A stretch of DNA of 64,000 bases from Pseudocitrobacter vendiensis (GCF_943590815.1 NZ_CALSBS010000002.1:186001-250000); one strand, 5' to 3'. Counted from the stretch's first letter, positions 52,253 through 62,074 are shown. Notes: a model not told the origin generated them from the letters alone. Numbers and translations are program-made.

Positions 52253-54471
52253 CATTCTGCGATGTAGATAAATTCCCCCTCCAGCACGTCTACACTGCTG
52301 GTGCCGACAAAAATAGTGAATCTGCCGGGTTCAATAACCTGCTCGCCCTCCGCGTTGTAGAACGCGAGCATCTCCTCTTTCACTTCGAAAATCACCCGTC
52401 GCGTTTCGTAACCCTTCAAGGCAATCTGCTGGAAATCCTTCAGCATCATTACCGGACGCGCGACGCTGGCGACACAGTCGTGTAAATAGAGCTGAATCGT
52501 CTCGATACCAGTATGCTGCGTCAGATTGCGTACCGTTAGGCCTATCGTCAGCGTCTCGCCAGCGGTAAATTGCGCGGCGAGGGTTAATTCGCTGAGCTCA
52601 ACGCGATGCCACGAGAGCCCGAAGCCAAACGGGAAGAGCGGCGTGGTGGGGCAATCGAGGTATTTTGAGATAAAGCGTGGGCTGTGATCGGATTTCCCGG
52701 CGGGCCTGCCGGTCGAAAGCGCGTTATAGTAAATCGGTACCTGGCCGTTTGCGCGGGGGAAGCTCATAGACAGCCGTCCGACGGGATTGCGCTTGCCGTA
52801 AAGCACATCGGCAAGCGCGTGCCCGCCTTCGCTGCCGGGAAACCACGCCTCGATAACGGCATCGACATGCCCCACAACATCACTTAATACCAGCGGGCGA
52901 CCGTTGAAAAGAATCAGCACCGTTTTCTTCGCCGCCCGCGCGATCGCCTGGATAAACTCCACCTGATGACGCGGCAGATGGATATCGGTGCGGCTTGCGG
53001 CTTCACCGCTCTGCATCATATGCTCACCCATAGCCAGCAGCACCACGTCAGCCTCACGCGCGTACTGCAATGCGCGCGCCTGCTCAGTTTGCCGTTGTTC
53101 TTCGCTCATGCAGGATTGTGCATCAACCTGTGTGGTCGCGCCAAATTCACCGAGAAAGTCGTAATTAAGCAGCAGATCGCAGCCTTGCGTGGTCAGCAGT
53201 TCACCCGGCGCGACCACGTCATCCAGCGCCTGTTTAAGGGTGACGCTGTGGGATGTTTCGCCGTAAACAGCCCACAGGCCGATAATATCCGGGTTATCGG
53301 CATAGGGGCCGATCAGGGCGACTTTGGTGCCCGGTTTCAGCGGAAGCAGGGCATTATCGTTTTTTAATAGCACCAGACTGCGGGCGGCGGTTTCCCGCGC
53401 CAGCGCCAGGTGATCCGGATGATAAAACCAGGCCCGTTCTTTTTCTTCCGACGCGCCGCGAAATGGGTCGTCAAACAATCCCAGCGTTTCTTTAAGCTGC
53501 AGCACGCGCGTCACGGCCTGATCCAGCGCGTCTTCGGATATCACACCTGCTTTAACCAGCGCGGGCAGATGATTGACATAGCAGGGCGATTTCATGTCGA
53601 TATTGAGCCCGGCGTTAAAGGCCAGTTGGCTGGCATGGCGCTCATCCTCTGCCACACCGTGAGGAATGAGTTCCTTCACGGCAGCATAGTCAGCGATGGT
53701 CACGCCGTCAAAATGCCAGCGCTCGCGCAGGAGGGTGTTGAGCAGCCAGCGGTTGGCGGTGGCGGGAATGCCGTCGAGTGTATTGAATGCCGTCATCACC
53801 AGCTTGCATCCGGCCTGAACCGCGGCAAGATAGGGCGGGAGATAATCATCGAAAAGCGACTGCCGCGACAGCTCGACGGTATTGTAATCGCGCCCGGCGA
53901 CAGGCGCGCCATACCCTGCGAAGTGCTTCACGCAGGCTGCCAGCCCCTCACCGTGTTCCAGCTTATGCTGAAAGCCGCGTACACAGGCGCGGACTATCTG
54001 ACTGTTAAGCAGCGGATCTTCGCCCGTCGACTCCAGACAGCGGCCCCAGCGGGCATCGCGCACCAGGTCAGCCATGGGGGCGAAGGTCACATGACTGCCT
54101 GCGCTGACCGCTTCTTTTGCCGCCACCTGACAGCAACGCTCGATCAGCGCGGGCGACCAGCTACAGCCCAGGGCCAGCGGAATGGGGAAAACCGTGCGAT
54201 AGCCGTAAACGATATCCGCCATAAACAGCAGCGGGATTTTCAGGCGGCTGTTTTGCAGATGCTGTTCCTGAATATGACGCGTCTTTTTCGCGCCAGACAC
54301 GTTCAATACTGAACCGGCGCACTGAACCTGTTGCTGGCTGATGCCGAGCTTCGCTTTTGGGCCAACGGTAAGTTGAGGTTCATCGACGAAAAACTCACCG
54401 GAAAGCTGTACCAGTTGGCCGACTTTCTCCTCCAGCGTCATCTGCGCCAGAAGCGTCGTGATTCTGCTCAT
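52252..54471 (-). CDS. Family 3 glycoside hydrolase (beta-glucosidase-like)
   Basis: A 739-residue GH3 enzyme. The N-terminal TIM barrel has RWGRCLESTGEDP (141-153), KHFAGYG (182-188) and the likely nucleophile Asp261 in VTIADYAAV. The alpha/beta sandwich follows with a candidate acid/base Glu490 in GEAASRTD, and a fibronectin III-like domain closes the chain (about 625-735). No signal peptide is seen, unlike periplasmic E. coli BglX, so it should act in the cytoplasm on sugar brought in by the adjacent IIC permease. It overlaps that gene by one base (TGATG), suggesting translational coupling. The substrate (beta-glucoside, xyloside or other) is not defined. Confidence 0.85.
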   Translation of the reverse strand: MSRITTLLAQMTLEEKVGQLVQLSGEFFVDEPQLTVGPKAKLGISQQQVQCAGSVLNVSGAKKTRHIQEQHLQNSRLKIPLLFMADIVYGYRTVFPIPLALGCSWSPALIERCCQVAAKEAVSAGSHVTFAPMADLVRDARWGRCLESTGEDPLLNSQIVRACVRGFQHKLEHGEGLAACVKHFAGYGAPVAGRDYNTVELSRQSLFDDYLPPYLAAVQAGCKLVMTAFNTLDGIPATANRWLLNTLLRERWHFDGVTIADYAAVKELIPHGVAEDERHASQLAFNAGLNIDMKSPCYVNHLPALVKAGVISEDALDQAVTRVLQLKETLGLFDDPFRGASEEKERAWFYHPDHLALARETAARSLVLLKNDNALLPLKPGTKVALIGPYADNPDIIGLWAVYGETSHSVTLKQALDDVVAPGELLTTQGCDLLLNYDFLGEFGATTQVDAQSCMSEEQRQTEQARALQYAREADVVLLAMGEHMMQSGEAASRTDIHLPRHQVEFIQAIARAAKKTVLILFNGRPLVLSDVVGHVDAVIEAWFPGSEGGHALADVLYGKRNPVGRLSMSFPRANGQVPIYYNALSTGRPAGKSDHSPRFISKYLDCPTTPLFPFGFGLSWHRVELSELTLAAQFTAGETLTIGLTVRNLTQHTGIETIQLYLHDCVASVARPVMMLKDFQQIALKGYETRRVIFEVKEEMLAFYNAEGEQVIEPGRFTIFVGTSSVDVLEGEFIYIAE

Positions 54472-55739
54472 CAGTGAGTTTCCTCGGTTTCACGTTTTAA
54501 CGCCTCTTTTTCCGCCAGCTTAAACCACGGGAACCACAGCAACGGGGAGAGAATCAGCTGTAAAAACAGATGCAGCAGAATAATAGAAGTCGCCCCGCCA
54601 ATGGAGGCAAAGAAGCCCAACGGCAGGCCGAAAATGGTTTGTGCGCCGACAATCTTCGCGACCAGCCCCATTTTGATCAGCGCCCAGGAAAGGGTTATCG
54701 CAATCGCGTTATTGGTAATAAACGGCACCATCAGGTGATAATTCATCACCAGCGGCGTTCCGAAGATAACCGGTTCGGTAATGCCAAAGAGGGCAGGCGT
54801 CAGCGCCAGACGACCGACCTGTTTAAATTGTTTACTGCGCGACAGGCACATTAGCAATACCAGCCCCAGCGCCAGGCCGCCCCAGGTGACAATATTAAAG
54901 AATGCCAGGCCCAGGACATTAGGTAACTCCTGACCATTCTGCCAGGCAGCGAGGTTTTCGAGGTCCATGGCCAGCCAGATAGGGGTAACCAGCGGCAAAA
55001 CAACATTGGTGCCGTGAATCCCCAAAAACCAGAAGATTTGCATGATAAGCGTCACCAGCAGGAACGCCAGCAGGCTTCCTCCCAGCCCTTTAAGTGGCTG
55101 CTGAATCAGCGTGTAGATACACTGGTGAAAACTGCCCCAGGGCGTGTCCATAAAGGCGCGGTGGATAAGCAGCGCCACCAGACCAACGGTCAGAAACGGC
55201 AGTAATCCCTGGAAGACACGGCTAATCATGGGGGGAACGCCTTTCGGCATTTTTATCGTCCAGCCGCGCTGTACCACAAAGATGAACAACCGCCCGACGC
55301 CGAGGCCTATCAGCATGCCCGAGAAAACACCTTGCACACCAAGCCAGGTCAGTGGAATGGACGCGATATTTCCCTCTGCGTCCGCCAGCGGTGTGACAAT
55401 CAAAAAGGCCATTATGGCGGCAATGCCGCAAATGGAACCATCGACGTCGATGTCATAATGACTGACCAGATGGCGTGCCATAAAAAAGGTGACGTATAGC
55501 GCCAGTATACCCAGTGTACAGGTGGCAATGCCGCTGAAAACCGGGAGCATCTTTGTCGCGATAAAGAATTGATGCACGCTATCGATGGGGAAAACGATAA
55601 GCAACACGCTGATCGAACCGATTAGTGTAATCGCGATAGTCGAAACCATTGATACAGAGATGGTTTGCAGCCAGGGGCTACGACCCAGAGCGGCAATAAT
55701 GGGATCAAGTTTCTGAAAAGCTTTCTCAAATTTATTCAT
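54471..55739 (-). CDS. PTS permease IIC, lactose/cellobiose family
   Basis: A 422-residue integral membrane protein with about ten helices and the IIC signatures WFLGIHGTNVV and GITEPVIFGTPLVMN, typical of the lactose/N,N'-diacetylchitobiose/cellobiose branch. No IIA or IIB gene is adjacent, so it must borrow them from another locus. The start at 55737-55739 (MNKFEKAFQKLDPIIAALG) matches the family, but no good ribosome-binding site precedes it; the frame is open 25 codons further up. It forms an operon with the GH3 gene and is divergent from a GntR-type regulator. Confidence 0.85.
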   Translation of the reverse strand: MNKFEKAFQKLDPIIAALGRSPWLQTISVSMVSTIAITLIGSISVLLIVFPIDSVHQFFIATKMLPVFSGIATCTLGILALYVTFFMARHLVSHYDIDVDGSICGIAAIMAFLIVTPLADAEGNIASIPLTWLGVQGVFSGMLIGLGVGRLFIFVVQRGWTIKMPKGVPPMISRVFQGLLPFLTVGLVALLIHRAFMDTPWGSFHQCIYTLIQQPLKGLGGSLLAFLLVTLIMQIFWFLGIHGTNVVLPLVTPIWLAMDLENLAAWQNGQELPNVLGLAFFNIVTWGGLALGLVLLMCLSRSKQFKQVGRLALTPALFGITEPVIFGTPLVMNYHLMVPFITNNAIAITLSWALIKMGLVAKIVGAQTIFGLPLGFFASIGGATSIILLHLFLQLILSPLLWFPWFKLAEKEALKRETEETH

Positions 55740-55851
55740 GGTAAATATATTTAATTGGCCAGGGTTAGCGATATTTTTGAGATTATTTAAGCGAGAAAGT
55801 GTTAAGCCCATCAATCTTTAATCACGGCAACCTGTTCTACTCTCAAGGAAA

Positions 55852-55863
55852 AGATGGACATCT
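55852..55863. promoter_or_regulatory. Candidate operator palindrome 1
   Basis: AGATG-GA-CATCT, a perfect 5-base inverted repeat in the divergent promoter region between the IIC permease and the GntR-type gene. It resembles the short dyads bound by GntR/HutC regulators. Confidence 0.4.
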
Positions 55864-55912
55864 ACGATATATTTCAGCCTGAAAAAGAGTAACTAATTGA
55901 AATGATTTAAAT

Positions 55913-55924
55913 TAAGATGTCTTA
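55913..55924. promoter_or_regulatory. Candidate operator palindrome 2
   Basis: TAAGA-TG-TCTTA, a second perfect 5-base inverted repeat, 61 bases from the first centre to centre and about 30 bases before the regulator start. It shares the AAGATG/AGATG core with the first. Confidence 0.4.
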
Positions 55925-55953
55925 TAGTTGTTCCTTTATGGATTAAACAAAAG

Positions 55954-56667
55954 ATGATTTATAAAAATATCGTTCATGCGATTCGGGAATTAATCACCAG
56001 CAATAATATGTCTATCGGCGACCCGTTACCTCCTGAATATGAACTGGCGCAGCGCTGGAATGTCTCGCGCAATACCATTCGCAAAGCGCTGGCGGAACTG
56101 GTTGCGGAAGGTGTGGTTGAGACGCGAAAAGGGGCGGGAAGCTTTGTGTGCTATAAGAAATTTGTGCCGCAGGTCAATACCTCTATGGGGTTTAGCGAAA
56201 TCGCGCGCCTGCACGGTAAGCCCTCCACCAGCCGGGTATTGAAGTTTGAAGCGTTACCTGCGACGGAGGACATCGCGGCAAAATTGAAGATTCCGGCCGG
56301 CGAGTGGGTTTATCAGGTGAAACGAATACGCTTGATCGACAATATCCCCATGCAGCTGGAAAACACCTGGCTTTCAGTCACGCGGTTCCCCCAGCTAACA
56401 ATCAGTGATATGAATAAATCAAAGTTTGATTATTTTGAACGTGTGTGTGGCATAACCCTATCAGGATCGTTTGAAACGTTCTCGACCGAGCTGGCAAATC
56501 AGGATGTGGCGCGGATATTACATATTAGCGTTAAAGACCCGGTCATACGCATGGAGACGCAGGCGGTAGATATCCACCAAACAATTCTCGACTATTCTAT
56601 TCTTTATAATAATAGTTATGAATTTAATGTGCAGTATTTTTGGCCAAGACAACTGACGCAGAAATAA
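55954..56667 (+). CDS. GntR/HutC-family regulator of the sugar module
   Basis: A 237-residue regulator. The winged helix-turn-helix (about residues 1-68) contains PPEYELAQRWNVSRNTIRKALAELVAEGVVETRKGAGSFV, and a UTRA effector domain fills the rest (YQVKRIRLIDNIPMQLENTW...). UTRA proteins sense phosphosugars, so a PTS product of the adjacent permease is the likely inducer. The 3' third is noticeably AT-rich compared with neighbours, a sign of acquired DNA. It converges with potD. Confidence 0.9.
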   Translation: MIYKNIVHAIRELITSNNMSIGDPLPPEYELAQRWNVSRNTIRKALAELVAEGVVETRKGAGSFVCYKKFVPQVNTSMGFSEIARLHGKPSTSRVLKFEALPATEDIAAKLKIPAGEWVYQVKRIRLIDNIPMQLENTWLSVTRFPQLTISDMNKSKFDYFERVCGITLSGSFETFSTELANQDVARILHISVKDPVIRMETQAVDIHQTILDYSILYNNSYEFNVQYFWPRQLTQK

Positions 56668-56668
56668 T

Positions 56669-56693
56669 TGTGCCGGAGGCATTCTCCGGCACA
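56669..56693 (-). terminator. Terminator of potD
   Basis: Ten-base perfect arms TGTGCCGGAG and CTCCGGCACA around GCATT; on the minus strand ATTATTTCT follows. It also separates the convergent GntR gene. Confidence 0.85.
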
Positions 56694-56701
56694 GTGGCAA
56701 A

Positions 56702-57748
56702 TTACCGTCCCGCCTTCAACTTCTGATAATACTCTTCATAAATCGCGCTGGCCGCGCCCACGTCGTTCTGCCATTCGCCTTTGTTGATGGTATCGGCGTC
56801 AGGGTAGAGCGATTTATCGTTAGCCACGTCCGGGCTCAGCAGCTTACGTGCCGCGAGGTTTGGCGTTGGGTAGCCGATGGTTTCCGCTACCTGTTTTGCC
56901 ACTTCCGGGCGCAGCAGGAAGTTGATGAGCTTGAGCGCGCCTTCCTTGTTTTTGGCATTTGCTGGAATCGAGAGGCTATCCATCCAGAAAATTCCGCCTT
57001 CTTTTGGCCAGACAACCTCAAGCGGCGTACCGTTCTGACGCGCGACCCACGCTGAACCGTTCCACACCATCCCCAGGTTGACTTCGCCTTCCATATACGG
57101 GTTGGCCGGGTTATCCGAGTTAAATGCGGCCACGTTCGGCATCAGTTTTTTCAGCTCATTGTAAGCGGCTTCAATCTCTTTCGGGTTGGTGGTATTACCG
57201 GAATAACCCAGCTTGCGCAGCGCCATCTGGAACACTTCGCGCGCATCGTCGGTTAGCAGCAGGCTGTTCTTATATTCCGGCTTCCACAGATCGGCCCAGC
57301 TGGTGATGCTTTTTGGATCAATACTGTCGCTGTTCACGCCGATAGCGGTCGCACCCCAGATATAGGGGATGGAGTAATCATTGTTCGGGTCGAACGGTTT
57401 ATTGAGCATTTCCGGATCGAGATTGCCAAAGTTGGTTAACGTCGTTTTATCGATCTTCTGGATCATACCCTCTTTGCGCATTTTATCGACGTAATAGGTG
57501 GAAGGCACCACCAGGTCATAAGCGCCGTCTTTGTAGGTTTTGAGCTTAGCGTACATGGTTTCATTCGATTCATAGGTCGAATAGATAACCTTGATGCCCG
57601 TCTCTTTGGTGAACTGTTCTAACAGCCCCGGCGGAACATATTCCGTCCAGTTGTAGAAGTAGAGTGTTTTGGTGTCATCAGCGTGAGCGGCGCTCATTCC
57701 CAGTGCTAAAGCACCCGCTGCGAGCAGGTGGCGTGACCATTTTTTCAT
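56702..57748 (-). CDS. potD: Spermidine/putrescine-binding protein PotD
   Basis: A 348-residue periplasmic binding protein, the same length as E. coli PotD. The signal peptide MKKWSRHLLAAGALALGMSAAHA is cleaved before DDTKTLYFYNW. Polyamine-contacting aromatic and acidic residues lie in FYNWTEYVP, STYESNE and MVWNGSAW, and the body is a type 2 periplasmic fold. It delivers mainly spermidine to PotBC. It is last of potABCD, after a palindrome downstream of potC. Confidence 0.97.
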   Translation of the reverse strand: MKKWSRHLLAAGALALGMSAAHADDTKTLYFYNWTEYVPPGLLEQFTKETGIKVIYSTYESNETMYAKLKTYKDGAYDLVVPSTYYVDKMRKEGMIQKIDKTTLTNFGNLDPEMLNKPFDPNNDYSIPYIWGATAIGVNSDSIDPKSITSWADLWKPEYKNSLLLTDDAREVFQMALRKLGYSGNTTNPKEIEAAYNELKKLMPNVAAFNSDNPANPYMEGEVNLGMVWNGSAWVARQNGTPLEVVWPKEGGIFWMDSLSIPANAKNKEGALKLINFLLRPEVAKQVAETIGYPTPNLAARKLLSPDVANDKSLYPDADTINKGEWQNDVGAASAIYEEYYQKLKAGR

Positions 57749-57788
57749 TTAACGTCCCCTGATTGAGCCCCGAAAGGCTGCTGTGTTG

Positions 57789-57810
57789 ATTGGCCTGAAT
57801 TCAGGCCAAT
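57789..57810 (-). other. Perfect palindrome between potC and potD
   Basis: ATTGGCCTGAA and its exact complement TTCAGGCCAAT abut with no spacer, giving an 11-base perfect inverted repeat five bases after the potC stop and about 40 bases before the potD start. In mRNA it would form a stable intercistronic hairpin without a U-run. Confidence 0.85.
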
Positions 57811-57815
57811 GCCCA

Positions 57816-58607
57816 TTATGCCTGGCGCGCCAGACCTTTCGTTTTATCGCGTGCAATAAGCTGGCTGGCGATGACCAGTACCAGTGACAGCACCAGCAAA
57901 ATCGTTGCCAGCGCATTCACTTCCGGTGAAACGCCGACTTTAACCATTGAGTAAATTTTTAACGGTAAAATCTCATAGCCCGGCCCGGTAACAAATGAGG
58001 AGACGACCACATCATCCATCGAGAGCGTAAAGCTCAACAGCCAACCGGCGGCCACCGCAGGCATCGCCAGCGGCAGTATGATTTTTCGTAAAATAGTGAG
58101 CTCGCTGGCACCCAAATCTTTTGCCGCTTCCAGCATCCGAACATCAAACCCTTTCAGGCGCGAGTAAACGGTCACCACCACAAACGGCAGGCAGAAGGTG
58201 ATATGCGAGAACAACAGCGACCAGAAGCCGAGCTGGATCCCCAGCAGCATAAACAGCACCAGTAGCGAGATGGCCATCACGATGTCCGGCGACATCATCA
58301 CCACGAACAACATGCCGCTGACAAACGGTTTGCCGCGAAAACGGTAGCGATAGAGCGCCACCGCCGTCAGCGAACCAATCAGCGTGGCGAAGGTTGCCGA
58401 GAAAATAGCCATCGTCAGCGAGTGCTGTGCAGCCTGGAGCAAGCTGTCGTTGTTCATCAGCAGGCTATACCAGTTGGTGGTAAAACCCTGCCAGTTAATC
58501 CCGAAACGCGAGCTGTTAAAGGAGTTCACGATCAAAATAATAATCGGGATGTAGAGATAAGCGTATATGGCGGTCATAAAACCGCCGCGCAGCAGTTTAC
58601 CGATCAT
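57816..58607 (-). CDS. potC: Spermidine/putrescine ABC permease PotC
   Basis: A 263-residue inner-membrane permease (E. coli 264) with six helices. The EAA loop that contacts the ATPase reads [20 protein letters not shown]. With PotB it forms the membrane channel of the spermidine-preferential importer. Its start overlaps the potB stop by four bases. Confidence 0.96.
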   Translation of the reverse strand: MIGKLLRGGFMTAIYAYLYIPIIILIVNSFNSSRFGINWQGFTTNWYSLLMNNDSLLQAAQHSLTMAIFSATFATLIGSLTAVALYRYRFRGKPFVSGMLFVVMMSPDIVMAISLLVLFMLLGIQLGFWSLLFSHITFCLPFVVVTVYSRLKGFDVRMLEAAKDLGASELTILRKIILPLAMPAVAAGWLLSFTLSMDDVVVSSFVTGPGYEILPLKIYSMVKVGVSPEVNALATILLVLSLVLVIASQLIARDKTKGLARQA

Positions 58608-59461
58608 TCCAGCTCCACCTTTTTGTTCAGCAGACGCGAGGCGCGCCAGTAAACCAGCAGCATCAGACCCATCACTATTGTCAATGTAATGCTGGTGGCT
58701 GCGCCGAACGGCCAGTCGCGAATATTGAGGAACTGGCTCTTAATGACGTTACCAATGAGCAGGTTTTTCGCACCACCCATCAGGTCAGAGACGTAGAACA
58801 GCCCCATCGCCGGCAGCATGACCAGCAGACAACCCGCGATAATTCCCGGCATTGTCAACGGAATGATAATGCGGATGAACGTTTGCAGCTTATTGGCCCC
58901 CAGATCCTTCGCCGCTTCCAGCAAAGGTTTATCGAGTTTTTCGATGCTGGAGTAGAGCGGCATCACCATAAACGGCAGCAGGATATAGACCAGGCCAATG
59001 ATGACCGCGCTCGGCGTGAACATGATGCGAATCGGCGTGTCGATAACGCCCAGCCACAGCAAAAACTCGTTCAGATAGCCTTTGGTACTGAGGAAAATTT
59101 TCAGCCCGTAGATACGAATCAACGAGTTCGTCCAGAAGGGGACAATCAGCAGAAACAGCAGCAGCGGGCGCACCTTGTGCGGCAGCTTTGCCAGAAACCA
59201 GGCGAAGGGGTAGCCCAGCACCAGGCAGGCGAGCGTAGCAATGAGCGCCATGTTCAACGAGTGCAGTAGCACCTCGAAGTAAAGCGGATCGAGCAGGCGC
59301 GCGTAGTTATCCAGCGTAAAGACCATTTTGACGAAACTGGCGTCATCGCGGGTCAGAAAGCTGGTACCGATGATCATCAGGTTGGGCAGAAAGACAAATA
59401 ACACAAGCCAACCGACGATTGTGGCAATCACCACATTCTGGAACTTACTTGTGTTCTTCAT
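58604..59461 (-). CDS. potB: Spermidine/putrescine ABC permease PotB
   Basis: A 285-residue inner-membrane permease with six helices, as in the longer annotated form of E. coli PotB. The EAA loop is [27 protein letters not shown]. An alternative start within [12 protein letters not shown] would shorten it by about ten residues, as in some E. coli annotations. It starts inside the potA 3' end (17-base overlap) and overlaps potC at its end, so the four genes are coupled. Confidence 0.95.
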   Translation of the reverse strand: MKNTSKFQNVVIATIVGWLVLFVFLPNLMIIGTSFLTRDDASFVKMVFTLDNYARLLDPLYFEVLLHSLNMALIATLACLVLGYPFAWFLAKLPHKVRPLLLFLLIVPFWTNSLIRIYGLKIFLSTKGYLNEFLLWLGVIDTPIRIMFTPSAVIIGLVYILLPFMVMPLYSSIEKLDKPLLEAAKDLGANKLQTFIRIIIPLTMPGIIAGCLLVMLPAMGLFYVSDLMGGAKNLLIGNVIKSQFLNIRDWPFGAATSITLTIVMGLMLLVYWRASRLLNKKVELE

Positions 59462-60581
59462 CAGCCAGTACGACCTCCCAGCTTTCTACCCAGTTGATCG
59501 CCATTTTTTGATCGAGCGAATGGTCGAAGTCCGGGTCATCTTCATTAAAGAATTCGCTGACCAGCACCATCTTGCCATTTTCCAGCTCGACGACGGACTC
59601 CAGCGTCATGCCCTTATAGTTGCGCTCACGCACGTAGCCAATCAAACCTTCAATGTGATCGTTGTGATTGATTTCATCCACACGCAGATCTTCCGGGCGT
59701 AGCAGGACATTCAGTTTCTGGCCGGGGGTGACCGGGAAATTGACGTCAATATTGCACTCGCGGCCCTCAACATTAGCGCGTACCCGACGTTCATCAAGAC
59801 GCTCGATCACGGTCGCGTCGAAGATATTGATCTCGCCTATAAAACTGGCGACAAACAGGTTTTTCGGCTCTTCGTAAATTTCACGCGGGGTACCATCCTG
59901 CTCAATACGCCCGTCGCGCATTACCACGATGCGGTCCGACATGGTGAGCGCTTCTTCCTGATCGTGGGTGACAAAGACAAAGGTAATACCCAGCTTTCGC
60001 TGCAACGCTTTGAGTTCGTTTTGCATCTGCTTTCGCAGCTTGTAGTCGAGCGCAGAGAGTGATTCATCCAGCAATAGCAGGCTCGGTTTATTGACCACCG
60101 CACGGGCAATCGCCACGCGCTGCTGTTGGCCGCCGGAGAGCTGATGTGGCTTGCGCTCAGCGAACTCTTCCAGCTGCACCATACGCAGCGCATCGGTTAC
60201 GCGAGGGGGAATTTGATCGGCAGGGGTTTTCTGCATGCGCAGACCAAATGCCACGTTTTCGAAGACGGACATGTGCGGAAAAAGCGCATAACTCTGGAAA
60301 ACGGTGTTAACGTGGCGATCTTCGGCCGGAACGTTAGTAATATCCTGATTTTCCAGATGAATCGTTCCAGAGTCTACATTTTCCAGACCCGCGATAAGAC
60401 GAAGGACGGTTGTTTTACCGCAGCCAGAGGGCCCAAGCAGCGTAAGGAACTCGCCGTTATTGATGGTGAGGTTCAGATCGGAGATGACCGTTTTACCATC
60501 GAAACCTTTGCGAATTCCCGCCAATTGCACCAGCGGTGAAAGCGAACGCGATTGTGTATTCAATTTTTTACTCTGTCCCAT
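59445..60581 (-). CDS. potA: Spermidine/putrescine ABC ATPase PotA
   Basis: A 378-residue ATPase, the same length as E. coli PotA. Walker [11 protein letters not shown], signature LSGGQQQR, Walker [13 protein letters not shown] and the VTHDQ switch are intact. A C-terminal TOBE-type regulatory domain (about residues 250-378; [25 protein letters not shown]) matches the region where spermidine inhibits uptake in E. coli. It is first in potABCD and divergent from pepT. Confidence 0.97.
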   Translation of the reverse strand: MGQSKKLNTQSRSLSPLVQLAGIRKGFDGKTVISDLNLTINNGEFLTLLGPSGCGKTTVLRLIAGLENVDSGTIHLENQDITNVPAEDRHVNTVFQSYALFPHMSVFENVAFGLRMQKTPADQIPPRVTDALRMVQLEEFAERKPHQLSGGQQQRVAIARAVVNKPSLLLLDESLSALDYKLRKQMQNELKALQRKLGITFVFVTHDQEEALTMSDRIVVMRDGRIEQDGTPREIYEEPKNLFVASFIGEINIFDATVIERLDERRVRANVEGRECNIDVNFPVTPGQKLNVLLRPEDLRVDEINHNDHIEGLIGYVRERNYKGMTLESVVELENGKMVLVSEFFNEDDPDFDHSLDQKMAINWVESWEVVLADEEHK

Positions 60582-60844
60582 TCAGACGCACCGGATGGCT
60601 TACCGATGCGGGGTTTGTGGTTAACCACCTTTAGACGTATAGAGGCCTGACACATATTAAGGCCTGGCATTCTACGGCAATCGTGTTAAATCGCCAATCC
60701 TCTATGCATACAGATGAGCTATCTTTAAGCCTGTAAATGATTTAGCGAAAAAAAATGGGCTTTGCCGGGGTAAAAGTGACCTGACGCAATATTTGTGTTT
60801 TCTCGCTTATTGATAATGTTGTCACAAAAAGTGAGGGTGACTGC

Positions 60845-62074
60845 ATGGATAAATTACTTGAGCGTTTTTTACAGTATGTTTCTCTGGACACGCAATCTAA
60901 GCCCGGCGTGCGTCAGGTGCCGAGTACAGAGGGGCAGTGGAAACTGTTGCATCTGCTCAAAGAACAGCTTGAAGCAATGGGGCTGGTGAATGTCACTCTG
61001 AGCGAAAAAGGCACCGTGATGGGCACGTTGCCTGCGAATATCGACGGCGATATTCCAGCGGTAGGCTTTATTTCACACGTCGATACCGCACCCGATTTCA
61101 GCGGTAAAAACGTCAATCCACAGATCGTGGAAAACTATCGCGGCGGCGATATTGCGCTGGGTATCGGCGATGAAGTGCTTTCGCCGGTGATGTTCCCGGT
61201 GCTGCATCAACTGCTGGGCCAGACGCTTATCACCACTGACGGCAAAACGCTGCTCGGCGCGGATGATAAAGCGGGTATTGCGGAAATCATGACCGCGCTG
61301 GCGGTACTGAAAGAGAAAAACATTCCTCACGGTGATATCCGTGTGGCGTTTACGCCCGACGAAGAAGTGGGCAAGGGCGCAAAACACTTTGATGTGGAAG
61401 CCTTTGATGCCCGCTGGGCTTATACCGTTGATGGCGGCGGTGTGGGTGAGCTGGAGTATGAAAACTTCAATGCGGCATCGGTGATTATCAAGATCGTCGG
61501 CAACAATGTGCATCCGGGCACTGCGAAAGGGGTGATGGTCAATGCATTGTCGCTGGCCGCGCGCATTCATGCGGAAGTACCCGCAGATGAGAGCCCGGAA
61601 AAAACAGACGGTTATGAAGGTTTCTATCATCTCAACACGATGAAAGGTTCCGTTGATCGCGCGGAAATGCACTACATCATTCGCGATTTTGACCGTAAGC
61701 AGTTCGAAGCGCGGAAACGCAAAATGATGGAGATCGCCAAGAAGGTCGGCAAAGGGCTGCATCCGGATTGCTACATTGAGCTGATCATTGAAGACAGCTA
61801 TTACAATATGCGCGAGAAGGTGATGGAGCATCCGCACATCATTGATATCGCTCAGCAGGCGATGCGTGATTGCAATATCGAGCCGGATCTCAAACCGATT
61901 CGCGGCGGTACCGACGGCGCACAGCTCTCCTTTATGGGGCTGCCATGTCCGAACCTCTTCACCGGCGGCTACAACTATCACGGTAAACACGAGTTTGTGA
62001 CGCTGGAAGGGATGGAAAAAGCGGTGCAGGTGATTGTGCGTATCGCGGAGCTGACGGCGAAGCGGGCGGGGTAA
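60845..62074 (+). CDS. pepT: Peptidase T (tripeptidase)
   Basis: A 409-residue dizinc aminotripeptidase (E. coli 408) of the M20 family, removing the N-terminal residue of tripeptides. Zinc and catalytic residues are in ISHVDTAPD (near 78-80), [10 protein letters not shown] (near 140), [11 protein letters not shown] (near 173-174), [10 protein letters not shown] (near 196) and [10 protein letters not shown] (near 379). Expression is anaerobic in Salmonella; no clear FNR box was found here. It converges with roxA across a repeat-rich gap. Confidence 0.97.
   Translation: MDKLLERFLQYVSLDTQSKPGVRQVPSTEGQWKLLHLLKEQLEAMGLVNVTLSEKGTVMGTLPANIDGDIPAVGFISHVDTAPDFSGKNVNPQIVENYRGGDIALGIGDEVLSPVMFPVLHQLLGQTLITTDGKTLLGADDKAGIAEIMTALAVLKEKNIPHGDIRVAFTPDEEVGKGAKHFDVEAFDARWAYTVDGGGVGELEYENFNAASVIIKIVGNNVHPGTAKGVMVNALSLAARIHAEVPADESPEKTDGYEGFYHLNTMKGSVDRAEMHYIIRDFDRKQFEARKRKMMEIAKKVGKGLHPDCYIELIIEDSYYNMREKVMEHPHIIDIAQQAMRDCNIEPDLKPIRGGTDGAQLSFMGLPCPNLFTGGYNYHGKHEFVTLEGMEKAVQVIVRIAELTAKRAG

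Noticed and set aside
53410-54312. 300-codon plus-strand frame opposite the GH3 gene
   Set aside because: It is antisense to an intact enzyme with conserved catalytic motifs; the product shows no recognisable domain.
60582-60844. FNR box upstream of pepT
   Set aside because: TTGAT-type half-sites near 60815 lack a proper ATCAA partner at the right spacing, so no site is called although pepT is oxygen-regulated in Salmonella.
61073-61990. 305-codon minus-strand frame opposite pepT
   Set aside because: It is a mirror frame of a fully conserved peptidase gene, with no motif or ribosome-binding site.
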